Part shown: positions 17,702 to 27,099 of the stretch, piece after piece | Layout: each line of letters starts with the position of its first letter | Position numbering within the stretch: the first letter of the stretch is position 1 | DNA from: Ch67 sp041395845 | GTDB lineage: Bacteria; Pseudomonadota; Gammaproteobacteria; Pseudomonadales; Ketobacteraceae | Length of the DNA: 64,000 bases | NCBI GenBank assembly: GCA_041395845.1 | Contig: JAWKZS010000013.1 | Location: forward strand, 39,655 to 103,654 | Reading direction: 5' to 3' | Made by a program: the position numbers and the translations under genes | The notes under the pieces: model-generated | What the model was told of the DNA's origin: nothing | What the model saw: the letters and a program-made list of their open reading frames with translations, nothing else | Databases searched by the model: none

Positions 17702-18885
17702 ATGGCTGAAGAAGATTGCGAATGCCCACCACCGCCGCGAGGGTTGCCTGCCTATCTGGCCACCTTCGCGGACCTGATGTCGCTGCTGATGTGCTTCTTT
17801 GTACTGCTGCTGGCGTTTTCCGAAATGGACGTGCAGAAGTACAAGCAGGTGGCCGGTTCGATGCGCGACGCCTTTGGCGTGCAGCAGGAAGTTGAAGTCA
17901 AGGAAATTCCCAAGGGCACCTCGATCATCGCCCAGGAATTTTCCCCTGGCCGCCCGGATCCCACCCCGCTCAATGAAGTCCGCCAGACCACTACCGATAC
18001 CATGCAGCAGACGCTGGATGTGCTGTGTGCCGAAGGTGAAAGCGAAGCCCGCAAAGACCAGCAATCCGAAATGTCGGCGGATCATTCTGCCGAAATTCTC
18101 GAGCGCCTGATTGCCATGACCCAGGCGGATGCTGTTGAAGTGGCGTCGGCGCTGAAAGATGAAATCAGCAAGGGTGCGGTGGAAGTGGAAACCAAAATCG
18201 CCGCATCGTGATCCGGGTAAAAGAGCAGGGTTCGTTTCCGAGCGGTTCCGCTACCTTGCGGCCAACCTTCATTCCGATCATGGACAAGATCCGTGAAGCC
18301 ATCAAGGAAATCCCCGGCGATTATTCCGTGGAAGGTCACACTGACGACGTACCCATTTCCACCGCACGCTTCCGTTCCAACTGGGAGCTGTCATCAGCCC
18401 GCGCCGTTTCCGTTGCCCACGAGTTGATGCAGAACGGGGAAATTGATCCGAGCAAATTCGTGGTGAAGGGCTTTGGCGAAGTCAAACCCATGGTGCCCAA
18501 CGATACCGAAGATAACCGTGCCCGCAACCGCCGGGTGGAAATCGTGATCGAGCAGGGTAACGAAGACGAAAAATACCTGTCCGGTGAAGAGAAGCTGCCG
18601 GATGATCCGGAATTTACGCCAGACTTGCTGGAACGGGCCGGACTGAGCGGCATGGAAGGCTTTGAAATCGTAGAGCCGGACACGCAGGGCGACCAGCAGA
18701 CTATCAGCATTCTGGACAACCCGGCGCCGGTTGTGCCGGAAGCAACTGCAGAACAGGCAGTACCTGCACCGCTGGAGCAGGAACGCACCAATACCCCACC
18801 GCCCCAGCGTCCATCGGATATGGTGACGGACCCGTTCGTGTCGCCGGGGACACTGAAACCGGCGGATGACGAAGAGTTTTTCTGA
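17702..18885 (+). pseudogene. pomB: Flagellar stator protein PomB/MotB, one frameshift
   Basis: Partner of PomA. The N-terminus has the single membrane helix FADLMSLLMCFFVLLLAFSE, whose Asp is the ion-binding residue, preceded by CPPPPRGLPAYL. The C-terminal OmpA-like peptidoglycan-binding domain holds GSFPSGSA, VEGHTDDVPIS and NRARNRRVEIVIEQ. The two halves lie in different frames: the first stops at 18209-18211, and adding one base near 18200 joins VETKIAA to IVIRVKEQGSFPSG (1185 bases, 394 residues). A long acidic, Pro-rich tail follows the OmpA domain. A real break here would abolish sodium-driven motility unless another stator exists. Confidence 0.85.
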
Positions 18886-18890
18886 TCTGC

Positions 18891-20990
18891 TTACAGTTGC
18901 CAGCGAATGCCGACGGAGACCGAGAAGGCTTCGTCGGCGATCCCACCCTGGCCATTGTAGAGTGATGGTTTGACGTTATCGCGGTCCAGCAGGTTGCGCA
19001 GGTTGCAGAACAGCTGGGTTGAGTCGTCGAGCCGGTGACTCACATTCAGATCAACACGCCAGAAATCCGCTGCCGGTTCGGGCTTGATCCATTCGCCGCC
19101 GACCGACAGGTAGTCGGCGCTGTACTGGTCCAGTTGCGCATGCTGGAACAGGTAAACGGTGGTGCGCTCATCCGGCAGGGCATAGCCGATGCCCAGATTC
19201 AGCAACCAGCGCGGGAATGCCACGTAGTCGATGCCGTCGCTGGTATTTTCGCTTTCCACCCAGGTGATATTGCTGTGCAGGCGCCAGGGATGGCCCAGAT
19301 AATTCAGACTCATTTCACTGCCGTGGGCCCTGCTTTCGCCACTGTTGCGGTAAATCGCGCTGCCGACTGGCACCGATGCGTCGCTGGTGAGGCGGATGGC
19401 GTTATCCCACCGGCTGCGGAATCCGACCACTTCCCACTGCCACGGCCCGCGCTGGTACTGCGCAACCAGTTCGTAAGTGTCGATTTCCTCGGGCTCCAGA
19501 TCCGGATTGCTGATGACGGAGCCGCTGCCGTAAATTTCGATCGCCGTCGGTGAGCGGAAGGCATTGCCGTACAACGATTTCAGGGCCCAGTAATCATTCA
19601 GCCTGTACACGATACCCAGCCGGGGAGAGGTATGACTGCCGACGTCGGAATAATCGTCGAAGCGCGCGCCGTAGACCAGTTGCAACCGTTCGCCCATGAA
19701 GGTGGTGCGGGCTTGCAGCAGGGCATAATCAATATCGTGGTCAGCGCCGTCGTAAAGGGCGGGAGCAAAGACGCCGCTCCAGTTAGGTGACAGGGAGTCC
19801 CGGCGCAACCAGGCCTCGTCGACAGACGCATGGCGGTAGCCCACTGCGGCAACCCATTGGGTGTTGAGATCAGCGGCATTCTGTTTCAGTTCCAGCGTCA
19901 GGTTCTGGTGGGATTCTTCGGTGTGCTGGGTGGTGATGCTGCCGGGAATGCCTAACAAACACTGGGTGGATGGGTCGGTCCAGCCGGGCGCGCAGAATTC
20001 CTCGTAGCGACTGCCATCAAAGATCCATTCGTGTTCGGTTTCCCAGTGGGATGCGTGCAGGTTCAGCTCGAAGCCATGACGCAGGGCACGGGTAAATTGC
20101 AGCCGGTACAGCATGAATTCACTGTCGGTATCCATGTGATCCCGATCCAGCTGAAATTGCTGTCCGGCAAAAAACTGGCCCGCGCTGCCAGGCATGTCTT
20201 TGGAATGATATTGGTGGGTCATGATGCCCAGGTCGACCAGGCCATCGCGGCGATCACCCACCTGGTAATTCAGGTTGAAAGTGCCATTGCGATAGCGATG
20301 CGCTCGCTCGCCATCACCCTCGAACGGCTGATCGAATTCATAGCCTCTTTCCTGATTGCCCTGAAAGCGGCCGTCCAGTGCCAGGTCGAATTTCTGATTG
20401 CCCTGGCGCAGGGTGGCGCGACCGGCTGCGCTGGCGTATTCATTGCTGCCCAGTTCGCTGCGAACTTCCAGGTGATCCTTGGGCTGGCGATAGGTGGTGT
20501 AGGCAAGCACGCCATGAAACGCGTCGCTGCCGTAAAGGGTGCTGCCGGGGCCGCGGATCAGCTCGATGCGATTCAGGGTGTCCAGGCCAATATCCGGTTT
20601 GTCGTACAGTGCGCTGCCGTAGGTGAACATGTTGACCGGCACGCCATCGATCAGGGTGGCGATGCCGCGTACACTCAGGTCGGTGGTGTAACCGCGAATG
20701 GAAATGGTTTCGCCACCGGCCCAGCTCGGTGCCAGATTGACGCCGGGACTGGCTTCCAGGGCATCCATGTTGCGGCGGGCACCCCGTGCCATCCAGTCTT
20801 CACGCTGGATCAGGCTGACCGAGGAAGCGGCGTCCAGCACCGACTCCTCAAAGCCTGAGGCCACAGAGATACGGACATTCTGCAAATCCTCAAGGCTCAA
20901 CTCGAACAGATCCGCTGACGCCAGCGCAGACTGACACAGTGTCAGCATCAGTCCTGCGTGCGCTATCCGGACAGCAAAGCGGTCTCTCAC
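18891..20990 (-). CDS. TonB-dependent outer-membrane receptor
   Basis: 699 residues from the GTG at 20990, chosen because AGGAG lies 6 bases upstream and a clean signal peptide follows (IAHAGLMLTLCQSALASA); an ATG at 21023 would add 11 residues. The plug domain (SVSLIQREDWMARG, ISIRGYTTD, ATLIDGVPVN, IELIRGPGSTLYGSDAFHGV) precedes a 22-strand barrel ending VSVGIRWQL. There is no tonB, exbB or siderophore gene nearby, and the ligand cannot be told; the plug resembles vitamin/siderophore receptors. Its neighbour AraC gene is divergent, so it may regulate it. Convergent with pomB, 5 bases apart. Confidence 0.92.
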   Translation of the reverse strand: MRDRFAVRIAHAGLMLTLCQSALASADLFELSLEDLQNVRISVASGFEESVLDAASSVSLIQREDWMARGARRNMDALEASPGVNLAPSWAGGETISIRGYTTDLSVRGIATLIDGVPVNMFTYGSALYDKPDIGLDTLNRIELIRGPGSTLYGSDAFHGVLAYTTYRQPKDHLEVRSELGSNEYASAAGRATLRQGNQKFDLALDGRFQGNQERGYEFDQPFEGDGERAHRYRNGTFNLNYQVGDRRDGLVDLGIMTHQYHSKDMPGSAGQFFAGQQFQLDRDHMDTDSEFMLYRLQFTRALRHGFELNLHASHWETEHEWIFDGSRYEEFCAPGWTDPSTQCLLGIPGSITTQHTEESHQNLTLELKQNAADLNTQWVAAVGYRHASVDEAWLRRDSLSPNWSGVFAPALYDGADHDIDYALLQARTTFMGERLQLVYGARFDDYSDVGSHTSPRLGIVYRLNDYWALKSLYGNAFRSPTAIEIYGSGSVISNPDLEPEEIDTYELVAQYQRGPWQWEVVGFRSRWDNAIRLTSDASVPVGSAIYRNSGESRAHGSEMSLNYLGHPWRLHSNITWVESENTSDGIDYVAFPRWLLNLGIGYALPDERTTVYLFQHAQLDQYSADYLSVGGEWIKPEPAADFWRVDLNVSHRLDDSTQLFCNLRNLLDRDNVKPSLYNGQGGIADEAFSVSVGIRWQL

Positions 20991-21030
20991 TGGGTTCTCC
21001 TGTGGCGGGGAATCGTCGTCCATTCAATTA

Positions 21031-21038
21031 ACTATAGT
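21031..21038. promoter_or_regulatory. Possible -10 element in receptor/AraC divergent region
   Basis: ACTATAGT is palindromic and supplies TATAGT on either strand. For the receptor it lies about 41 bases before the start at 20990. No good -35 is visible at the right distance, as is common for activator-dependent promoters. Confidence 0.3.
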
Positions 21039-21177
21039 GGATTCCGTGCGCAGTTGAGAAGTTGCCGGCAGTGCGCGGGGGCGCCGTTTGCAATGGATTC
21101 TGTCGTTGCCTGGGCGGTGCGGCCGGCGTATTGTCTGTGCCACCAGGTCTCGCCTGAAAAGTCCGGTTGGTTCGGTT

Positions 21178-22218
21178 ATGAAAGAAAACACGCTTGCAGC
21201 ACTCGATCAGTGTGGTGCTCACGTCATTTACGCTGCATTGTTGGTGGATCTGCTGAAAGAGCAGGGCATCGAACTCGATACGTTGCTGGCAGGTACCGGT
21301 ATCGATGCGGATGCGCTGCGGCAGATTGATGGACGTCTAAGTGCCCGCCAGTACATGGCGCTGATTCGCAATGCGCGCCGGCTGTCCCGCGATCCGGCGC
21401 TGGCGTTCCGGCTGGGATTGCAGCTGAAACTGTCCACTCACGGCTTTCTGGGGTTTGCGGCGATGAGCGCGTCGACCCTGGGGGAAGCGCTGGAACTGGC
21501 GGCCAAATATTTTCGTACCCGGTTCGAATTCATTGGCCTGCTCTATTACCGGCAGCAGGGCCATGGCGTGCTGGAAATGTGCGAAGTAATGCCAATCGGC
21601 GATGCCTATCCGTTCATGGTGGAAACCTTCATGACCAGCCTGGGCGTGATGAGTTTCAATCTGCTGGGGCAGGTGCCGCCGGATATCGAAGTCCGCCGTA
21701 CCTGCGCCAAACCACCGTATTTCGAAGAGGCGGTGCGGATGTTTTCCTCGCGGCCGGTACGCTTCAATGACACGGTGGACCAGATCCTGATTCCCGAGGC
21801 CTGGCTGCGGCGTCCCCTCAGTCTGTCCGATCCGGTGGCCCGGCAATTGGCTGAAGCGCAGTGCGAGCGGGAATTGCAGACAATTCGCGAGCACGATGAT
21901 CTGGTATATCGTGTCACCCGGGCGCTCAAGGATTCCGACGACCCATGGCCCGGGCTGGAGCAGGTCGCGCGCCAGCTGCACATGTCGCCGCGTACGCTCA
22001 AACGTCGCCTGCAGGCTGAAGGCACCCGGTTTCAGGCAGTGGTGGACGCAGTGCGGCTGGAACAGGCCCGTCTGCTGCTGAGCGAAACGGCCAAGTCCCT
22101 CGATGCCATTGCCGCCATCCTGGGATACAGTGACACATCCAATTTCAATCGCGCGTTCCGGCGCTGGCAGGGCATGACGCCCGCCGCCTATCGACGCCAA
22201 CAAAAACAGACAATCTGA
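21178..22218 (+). CDS. AraC-family transcriptional regulator (Arabinose_bd-type N-terminus)
   Basis: 346 residues. The N-terminal domain (ALLVDLLKEQGIELDTLLAG, ARQYMALIRNARRLSRDP, LSTHGFLGFAAMSASTLGEA) matches the arabinose-binding-like sensor domain of this AraC subgroup, which includes OruR/ArgR-like and lipid-metabolism regulators. The C-terminal pair of helix-turn-helix units is clear: LEQVARQLHMSPRTLKRRLQ and LDAIAAILGYSDTSNFNRAF. The start at 21178 has no strong ribosome site. It is divergent from the TonB receptor and 18 bases upstream of the unrecognised gene at 22237, both possible targets. Confidence 0.88.
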   Translation: MKENTLAALDQCGAHVIYAALLVDLLKEQGIELDTLLAGTGIDADALRQIDGRLSARQYMALIRNARRLSRDPALAFRLGLQLKLSTHGFLGFAAMSASTLGEALELAAKYFRTRFEFIGLLYYRQQGHGVLEMCEVMPIGDAYPFMVETFMTSLGVMSFNLLGQVPPDIEVRRTCAKPPYFEEAVRMFSSRPVRFNDTVDQILIPEAWLRRPLSLSDPVARQLAEAQCERELQTIREHDDLVYRVTRALKDSDDPWPGLEQVARQLHMSPRTLKRRLQAEGTRFQAVVDAVRLEQARLLLSETAKSLDAIAAILGYSDTSNFNRAFRRWQGMTPAAYRRQQKQTI

Positions 22219-22236
22219 ATTATTTACGGGGGAAAC

Positions 22237-23265
22237 ATGAGCCAATCCATTCAAGAAACGCTGCAGCAGCTGGAACAGTTGCAGGTGAAATTCCTGCTCG
22301 ACCGTTTGCAGGGCGAAGGACTTGTCGCCACGATCACCCGGGAGGCGGAAGCATTTTATACCTGGGGCAATGGGGCGACGGTCAGCAGCGTGATTGATGC
22401 TGGCAAACTCAAGGCGCACATCAGCCGGCTGGTCAAAACGGTGCCCTTTACCGGCGAATTGCGCGGTATCGTAGTCAAGGCCGTCATCACCGCTGTGGAA
22501 TCCGATCTCAATGATTCCGCCAATCTGAAAACCCTGGTGCCAAAAAAGGAATACGACAAGGCGATCGCCCACTACGCCACATTTGAAAAGGTGCGTATGG
22601 ACATCGTGCGGCTGATTCTGGAGAGCCCGATTTACAGCGAGCTGATCAGTGACGTGCTTTATCACGGAATCAAGGATTATGTGCTCAAGGAAAATCCGCT
22701 GACCAAGAATGTGCCCGGTGTTTCCAGCCTGATGAAACTGGGGGCCAAAGGCCTCAACAAGGCGATGCCGAAACTGGAAGAAACTGCCGAGACCACCATC
22801 AAGAAATTCATTAATGCCAACCTGCGCAGTTCCGTCGATCTGAGCGAGCGGATTCTTAACAATGCGCTATCGGAAAACAACATCCGGACCATTGCGGATC
22901 ATTTCTGGTCGACCTTGAGTGAAAAGCAGTTTTCCCGTGCCAAGAAATACGTCGAAGAAGACAAGGTCAATGACACGGCGCGGCTGGTGGAGGATTTCTG
23001 GTTCGAAATCCGCGAGGCCGAATACCTGCACAACATGATTCACCAGATCGTGGATTACATCTTTGCCAATTACGGTGAGCGTACTGTCTCCGATCTGTTC
23101 AACAGCCTGGGCTATGATCAGGCCTTTGTGGTGCCGGAACTGCAGAAAATGCTGCCGGATCTGCTGCAGCGTGACGCCGTGCAGGAACTGCTGAAACAGC
23201 GTATTCGCGCCAACCTGCGGGATTTCTACAGTAGCCCGGATGTGGTGGCGCTGACCCAGGGCTAG
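22237..23265 (+). CDS. Conserved-looking hypothetical protein, 342 residues
   Basis: I do not recognise this family. The start has GGGGGA 4 to 5 bases upstream and follows the AraC gene by 18 bases, so the two are likely co-transcribed. The protein is probably almost entirely helical and cytoplasmic: no signal peptide or membrane helix is visible. Features include PVSSLMKLGAKGLNKAM-like amphipathic stretches after residue 165, two ERILNN/ERTVSDL helices and a C-terminus rich in Leu heptads (VVPELQKMLPDLLQRD). Codon use resembles its neighbours, so it is not an obvious recent import. A lipid- or membrane-associated role is possible but only a guess. Confidence 0.75.
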   Translation: MSQSIQETLQQLEQLQVKFLLDRLQGEGLVATITREAEAFYTWGNGATVSSVIDAGKLKAHISRLVKTVPFTGELRGIVVKAVITAVESDLNDSANLKTLVPKKEYDKAIAHYATFEKVRMDIVRLILESPIYSELISDVLYHGIKDYVLKENPLTKNVPGVSSLMKLGAKGLNKAMPKLEETAETTIKKFINANLRSSVDLSERILNNALSENNIRTIADHFWSTLSEKQFSRAKKYVEEDKVNDTARLVEDFWFEIREAEYLHNMIHQIVDYIFANYGERTVSDLFNSLGYDQAFVVPELQKMLPDLLQRDAVQELLKQRIRANLRDFYSSPDVVALTQG

Positions 23266-23374
23266 GACGCGGTCTTGCCGGTTCTAACCAGGGCTCTGTT
23301 AATAACAAAAGATTGCCAGTTCTCCGCTACGTCCACATCCCCGCTGATGGCCTGCCTGCTAACCTTAAAAGGAG

Positions 23375-25885
23375 ATGGGTTGGCAGGTGTGCGGCGGTTT
23401 GCGGATGAAGTGGCGGCAAGGTGACGGCGTGGTGTCTGGTGGCAGTTGGCCCTCACGACAGAGTGGGCGCTGGCGTCTGGGTCTGCTCCTGCTGCTCCTG
23501 GCGGTCGTCGCGGTAGCTGATCCACGTCTGGATACCCGCTTTCAACCCGTCGTTATTGAGACACCCCATTCGGTCGTAAAGCTGGCGCCCTACAGCCTGG
23601 TGTACGAGGACCCCACCCGTAGCCTGACCATCGACGATATCATCCAGCCTGAATACCAGATCCAGTTCCAGCCTCATCCGGGTGGACTTGAGTTTGGTTA
23701 TACGGATGCGACGGTGTGGATCGCATTTGTCATCGACAATCGCCAGCAGTCTGAAGACGAATTCGTACTGGATATCGCTTACCCGTTGCTGGATGACATC
23801 ACGCTCTATGAGCCTGGCTACGATACCGATGGCAACCGGTTGCGCTGGGTGTCGCGCACACTGGGTGACGAGCATCCGTACGGTGAGCGGGCGCTGAAGC
23901 TGCGCACCTTTGCGTTCAAACTGAATCTGCCGCCGGGGCAGGTCAGAACCTATTTCGTGCGTGTGGCAACCAGCAGCTCCCTGTCGGTACCGCTGACCCT
24001 GTATTCCGAAGATGCCTATTACGAATTCCTGCATGATCATCAGACCTTTATTGGCATTTTTTACGGCATCTGCTTTGGGCTGCTGGCCTATAACCTGTTC
24101 CTGTATCTGTCACTGCGAGAGAAAACCTACCTGCTCTATCTGGGCGTGGTGATTTCCAACGTTTACACTGCGTCCTGTTTCGATGGTTTCAACTATCGTC
24201 TGTTACCTGATTACGTGTATTGGCAGAGCGTTGCCATTTATGCGGGCATTTGCCTGACCATGTGGTTCAGTCACCACTTTACCCGCGTTTATCTGGAAAC
24301 CCGTTCGGCGTTGCCCCGGTTTGATCGTGTGGTGCAAGTGTTGGCGAAAATCGTAATGCTGGAACTGGTGCTTATCCTGCTGATGCCGGGCAAGCTGATG
24401 TCGATTCTGGTGCTGTTGACGATAGCGGTCAGTGTCATCAGCATACTGACAGCGGCAACCTTGCGGCTGCGCAGTGGCTTTTTGCCTGCACGCCTGTTTT
24501 TGCTGGCGTGGATTGTCATGCTGACGCCCATTTTCATTGGCGTCCTGAATGCGCTGCATGTCCTGTCCTTCCATGCGATTACGCCGTACATCCATAAGCT
24601 GGGCGTCGCAGGGGAAATGATCATCCTGTCGCTGGCGTTGGGGGCGCGCATCAATCTGCTCAAGCAGGCCGAAGCCGAAGCCAAGCAGCAGGTGCAGCGG
24701 GCCGAGATGGAGGCGAAGGCCAAGAGCGAATTCCTTGCCAAAATGAGTCATGAAATCCGTACGCCCATGAATGGCGTGCTGGGTATGGCGGAACTGCTGA
24801 AGGAAACGCCGTTGCGCAACGATCAGAGTAATTACGTGCGTACCATCTACAATTCGGGACAGGCATTACTCGCGATCATCAATGACATTCTGGATTTTTC
24901 CAAAATCGAGTCGGGTCATCTGGTGCTGGAGTCGGTGGAATTCGATCTGGCAGAACTGGTGGATGACAGCGTATCGGTATTTTCCCTGCGATCCAGGGAA
25001 CAGAATGTACCGCTGCGGGCGATGATTGATCCATCGGTGCCGGCCAGGGTAAAAGGCGATCCTACCCGTCTGCGTCAGGTTCTGATTAACCTGCTGGGTA
25101 ACGCCTTCAAATTCACCGAACGCGGCGAAGTGAGACTGCAGGTAACGCTGGAAGCCCAGGATGACATCTGGAACCGTGTGCGTTTTGCTATCACTGATTC
25201 CGGCATCGGCATTTCACCGGATCAGCAGGCGCGGCTGTTCAGATCGTTCTCGCAGGCCGATGCATCCACCACCCGCAAATACGGCGGCACCGGGCTTGGC
25301 CTTGCCATCTGCAAGGAGCTGGTGGAGCACATGGGCGGCGAGATCGGCGTCGACAGCCGGCTCGGCCACGGTTCGACCTTCTGGTTTACCGTGGTGCTGG
25401 AGGCTATCGTCAAACAGCCGGTTGCCCGACGTAGTGATGCGGCCGAAATGGCGCACCCTGACGCCAACCTGGGACAGTTGCGGGTGCTGGTGGTGGAAGA
25501 CAACAACGTCAACCAGCTGGTGATTCTGGGTATGCTCAAGCGGCTCGGTATCATGCCCGACATCGCCAGTAATGGTCTGGAAGGTGTGGAGCAGGTGAAG
25601 GCGGCCGCACAGCCCTACGACGTCATTCTGATGGACTGTGAAATGCCGCTGATGGATGGTTACACGGCAACAGAACGCATTCGGGAGTACGAGCAAGGCA
25701 GTAACCATCACACCTGTATCATCGCGCTCACCGCCCATGCGATGTCGGAACACCTGGCCCGCAGCCAGGCGGTGGGCATGGATGAACACGTGGCAAAGCC
25801 GGTGTCACTGGATGTATTGCGGGACGTGCTGGAAAGAGCGGTGCCAGAACGGCAGCAAACACAGCGGGTGTCAACCGGTGGATGA
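23375..25885 (+). CDS. Hybrid sensor histidine kinase, 7TMR-DISM type (HK1)
   Basis: 836 residues. Signal peptide, then a periplasmic 7TMR-DISMED2-like domain (about 60-210; FGYTDATVWIAFVIDN), a seven-helix 7TMR-DISM membrane region (about 220-425), a short coiled coil, HisKA with phospho-acceptor His459 (MSHEIRTPMNGVLGMAEL), HATPase (NLLGNAFKFTE, DSGIGIS, KYGGTGLGLAIC) and one receiver (LRVLVVEDNNVNQLV; phospho-acceptor Asp754 in LMDCEMPLMDG; Lys in VAKPVS). There is no HPt domain, so phosphotransfer must continue to another protein. The start is uncertain: GGAG abuts the ATG at 23375, and ATG 23405 is an alternative. The ligand is unknown; DISM domains often sense carbohydrates. Confidence 0.92.
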   Translation: MGWQVCGGLRMKWRQGDGVVSGGSWPSRQSGRWRLGLLLLLLAVVAVADPRLDTRFQPVVIETPHSVVKLAPYSLVYEDPTRSLTIDDIIQPEYQIQFQPHPGGLEFGYTDATVWIAFVIDNRQQSEDEFVLDIAYPLLDDITLYEPGYDTDGNRLRWVSRTLGDEHPYGERALKLRTFAFKLNLPPGQVRTYFVRVATSSSLSVPLTLYSEDAYYEFLHDHQTFIGIFYGICFGLLAYNLFLYLSLREKTYLLYLGVVISNVYTASCFDGFNYRLLPDYVYWQSVAIYAGICLTMWFSHHFTRVYLETRSALPRFDRVVQVLAKIVMLELVLILLMPGKLMSILVLLTIAVSVISILTAATLRLRSGFLPARLFLLAWIVMLTPIFIGVLNALHVLSFHAITPYIHKLGVAGEMIILSLALGARINLLKQAEAEAKQQVQRAEMEAKAKSEFLAKMSHEIRTPMNGVLGMAELLKETPLRNDQSNYVRTIYNSGQALLAIINDILDFSKIESGHLVLESVEFDLAELVDDSVSVFSLRSREQNVPLRAMIDPSVPARVKGDPTRLRQVLINLLGNAFKFTERGEVRLQVTLEAQDDIWNRVRFAITDSGIGISPDQQARLFRSFSQADASTTRKYGGTGLGLAICKELVEHMGGEIGVDSRLGHGSTFWFTVVLEAIVKQPVARRSDAAEMAHPDANLGQLRVLVVEDNNVNQLVILGMLKRLGIMPDIASNGLEGVEQVKAAAQPYDVILMDCEMPLMDGYTATERIREYEQGSNHHTCIIALTAHAMSEHLARSQAVGMDEHVAKPVSLDVLRDVLERAVPERQQTQRVSTGG

Positions 25886-25931
25886 TTGAGTATTCTTTGA
25901 AGTACCGCCGGGCCACAAGAAGAACAATAAT

Positions 25932-26915
25932 ATGAGCGATATCAGTAAAGCCATCCCGGATTTCTCGGTACAGTGGTGCGACTCGACGCTCGAGTTCGAA
26001 TCGCAAATCTTCATCGACGCCCCCTGTCAGAATGATCATGCGCTGCTGCAGGAAAAGTTGCGACAGCCACTGATATTGCTGGAAACCGCAACCACCTGCG
26101 TCGCGGTTTCGGAAGTCTGCTGGACCGAACCCACCACCGTTTCCGTGGTGCCGGATCGGCCGGCATTCTGCATGGGCATATCGGTATCCCCCCTGGCAGC
26201 GGCGCAGTACGGTTATGAGGGTGCGGTCAACAGACCGGCGGCCATCGGAAATGCGGTATTCATGGCGCCCGGCAAAAAATTCACCGGCCAGGGCGGTACC
26301 GGAACGTTTCGCACCATTGTGTGTTCGTTCGAAACGGCGTATGCCGAAGCGATCGTGGGCAGCTTCGATGCGCTTTCACCTGCGCAACTGGAGCGTGCAC
26401 TCGATATCCAGAACTCGCTGATGACATCCCTGCTGTTCCGGTTGCTGAAGGAAGCCATGCGTCCGGGCAGCATGAGCGAAGCAGTGGTGGAAGCCTGTGG
26501 CAAGGCATTGCTGGTGGAATTTACCCATTGGCTGAACGAGGATCAGGCCGGCAGCGATGTCCGGGGAAAACTGACGCCGCGTCATCTTGCCATCATCGAA
26601 GAATATCTCAACGGCGTGCATGGCAAACTCCCCAGCGTGGCGGAACTTGCCAGGGCCTGTGGCTTCAGCGAACGGCATTTTCTGAAGCTGTTTCGTGAAC
26701 AGAAGCAATGTAGCGTGGCCCAGTACATCAAGTCCTTTCAGGTGAATCGGGCGCAAACGTATCTGCTGGATACCGATCTGCCCCTCAAGGAAATTGCCTA
26801 TCGGCTGGGATTCAGCTCGCCAGCGAATTTTACTGCCGCATTCCGGGCTGCCACCGGCAAAACGCCAGGACAGGTGCGCAAAGGTTCGCAGGCGCCCACC
26901 GATCCGCAGGGCTGA
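25932..26915 (+). CDS. AraC-family transcriptional regulator
   Basis: 327 residues. The last 100 carry the two helix-turn-helix units: LPSVAELARACGFSERHFLK and LPLKEIAYRLGFSSPANFTA, ending TGKTPGQVRK. The N-terminal 210 residues are probably a cupin-like sensor fold, but I cannot assign it to a named family; the stretch DRPAFCMGISVSPL is its most distinctive part. It starts 46 bases after HK1 in the same direction with a poor ribosome site. It could regulate the lipoprotein hydrolase gene 184 bases downstream, an inference from position only. Confidence 0.85.
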   Translation: MSDISKAIPDFSVQWCDSTLEFESQIFIDAPCQNDHALLQEKLRQPLILLETATTCVAVSEVCWTEPTTVSVVPDRPAFCMGISVSPLAAAQYGYEGAVNRPAAIGNAVFMAPGKKFTGQGGTGTFRTIVCSFETAYAEAIVGSFDALSPAQLERALDIQNSLMTSLLFRLLKEAMRPGSMSEAVVEACGKALLVEFTHWLNEDQAGSDVRGKLTPRHLAIIEEYLNGVHGKLPSVAELARACGFSERHFLKLFREQKQCSVAQYIKSFQVNRAQTYLLDTDLPLKEIAYRLGFSSPANFTAAFRAATGKTPGQVRKGSQAPTDPQG

Positions 26916-27099
26916 CGCTGCCGCCCTCCGACATTCAAAACGCTAACGCCGATATTCAATAGTCCCGGCGGTTGGCCCTTCAACCTGGCCCCGGTAGAGT
27001 CACAGTGCGGATAATGCATGTCTGTGTCTGCGCACAAAACTCATCGCGAATCCATTGCCGGACGCGAATACTCCAATAAAAAACGTGAAGAGTGACATT

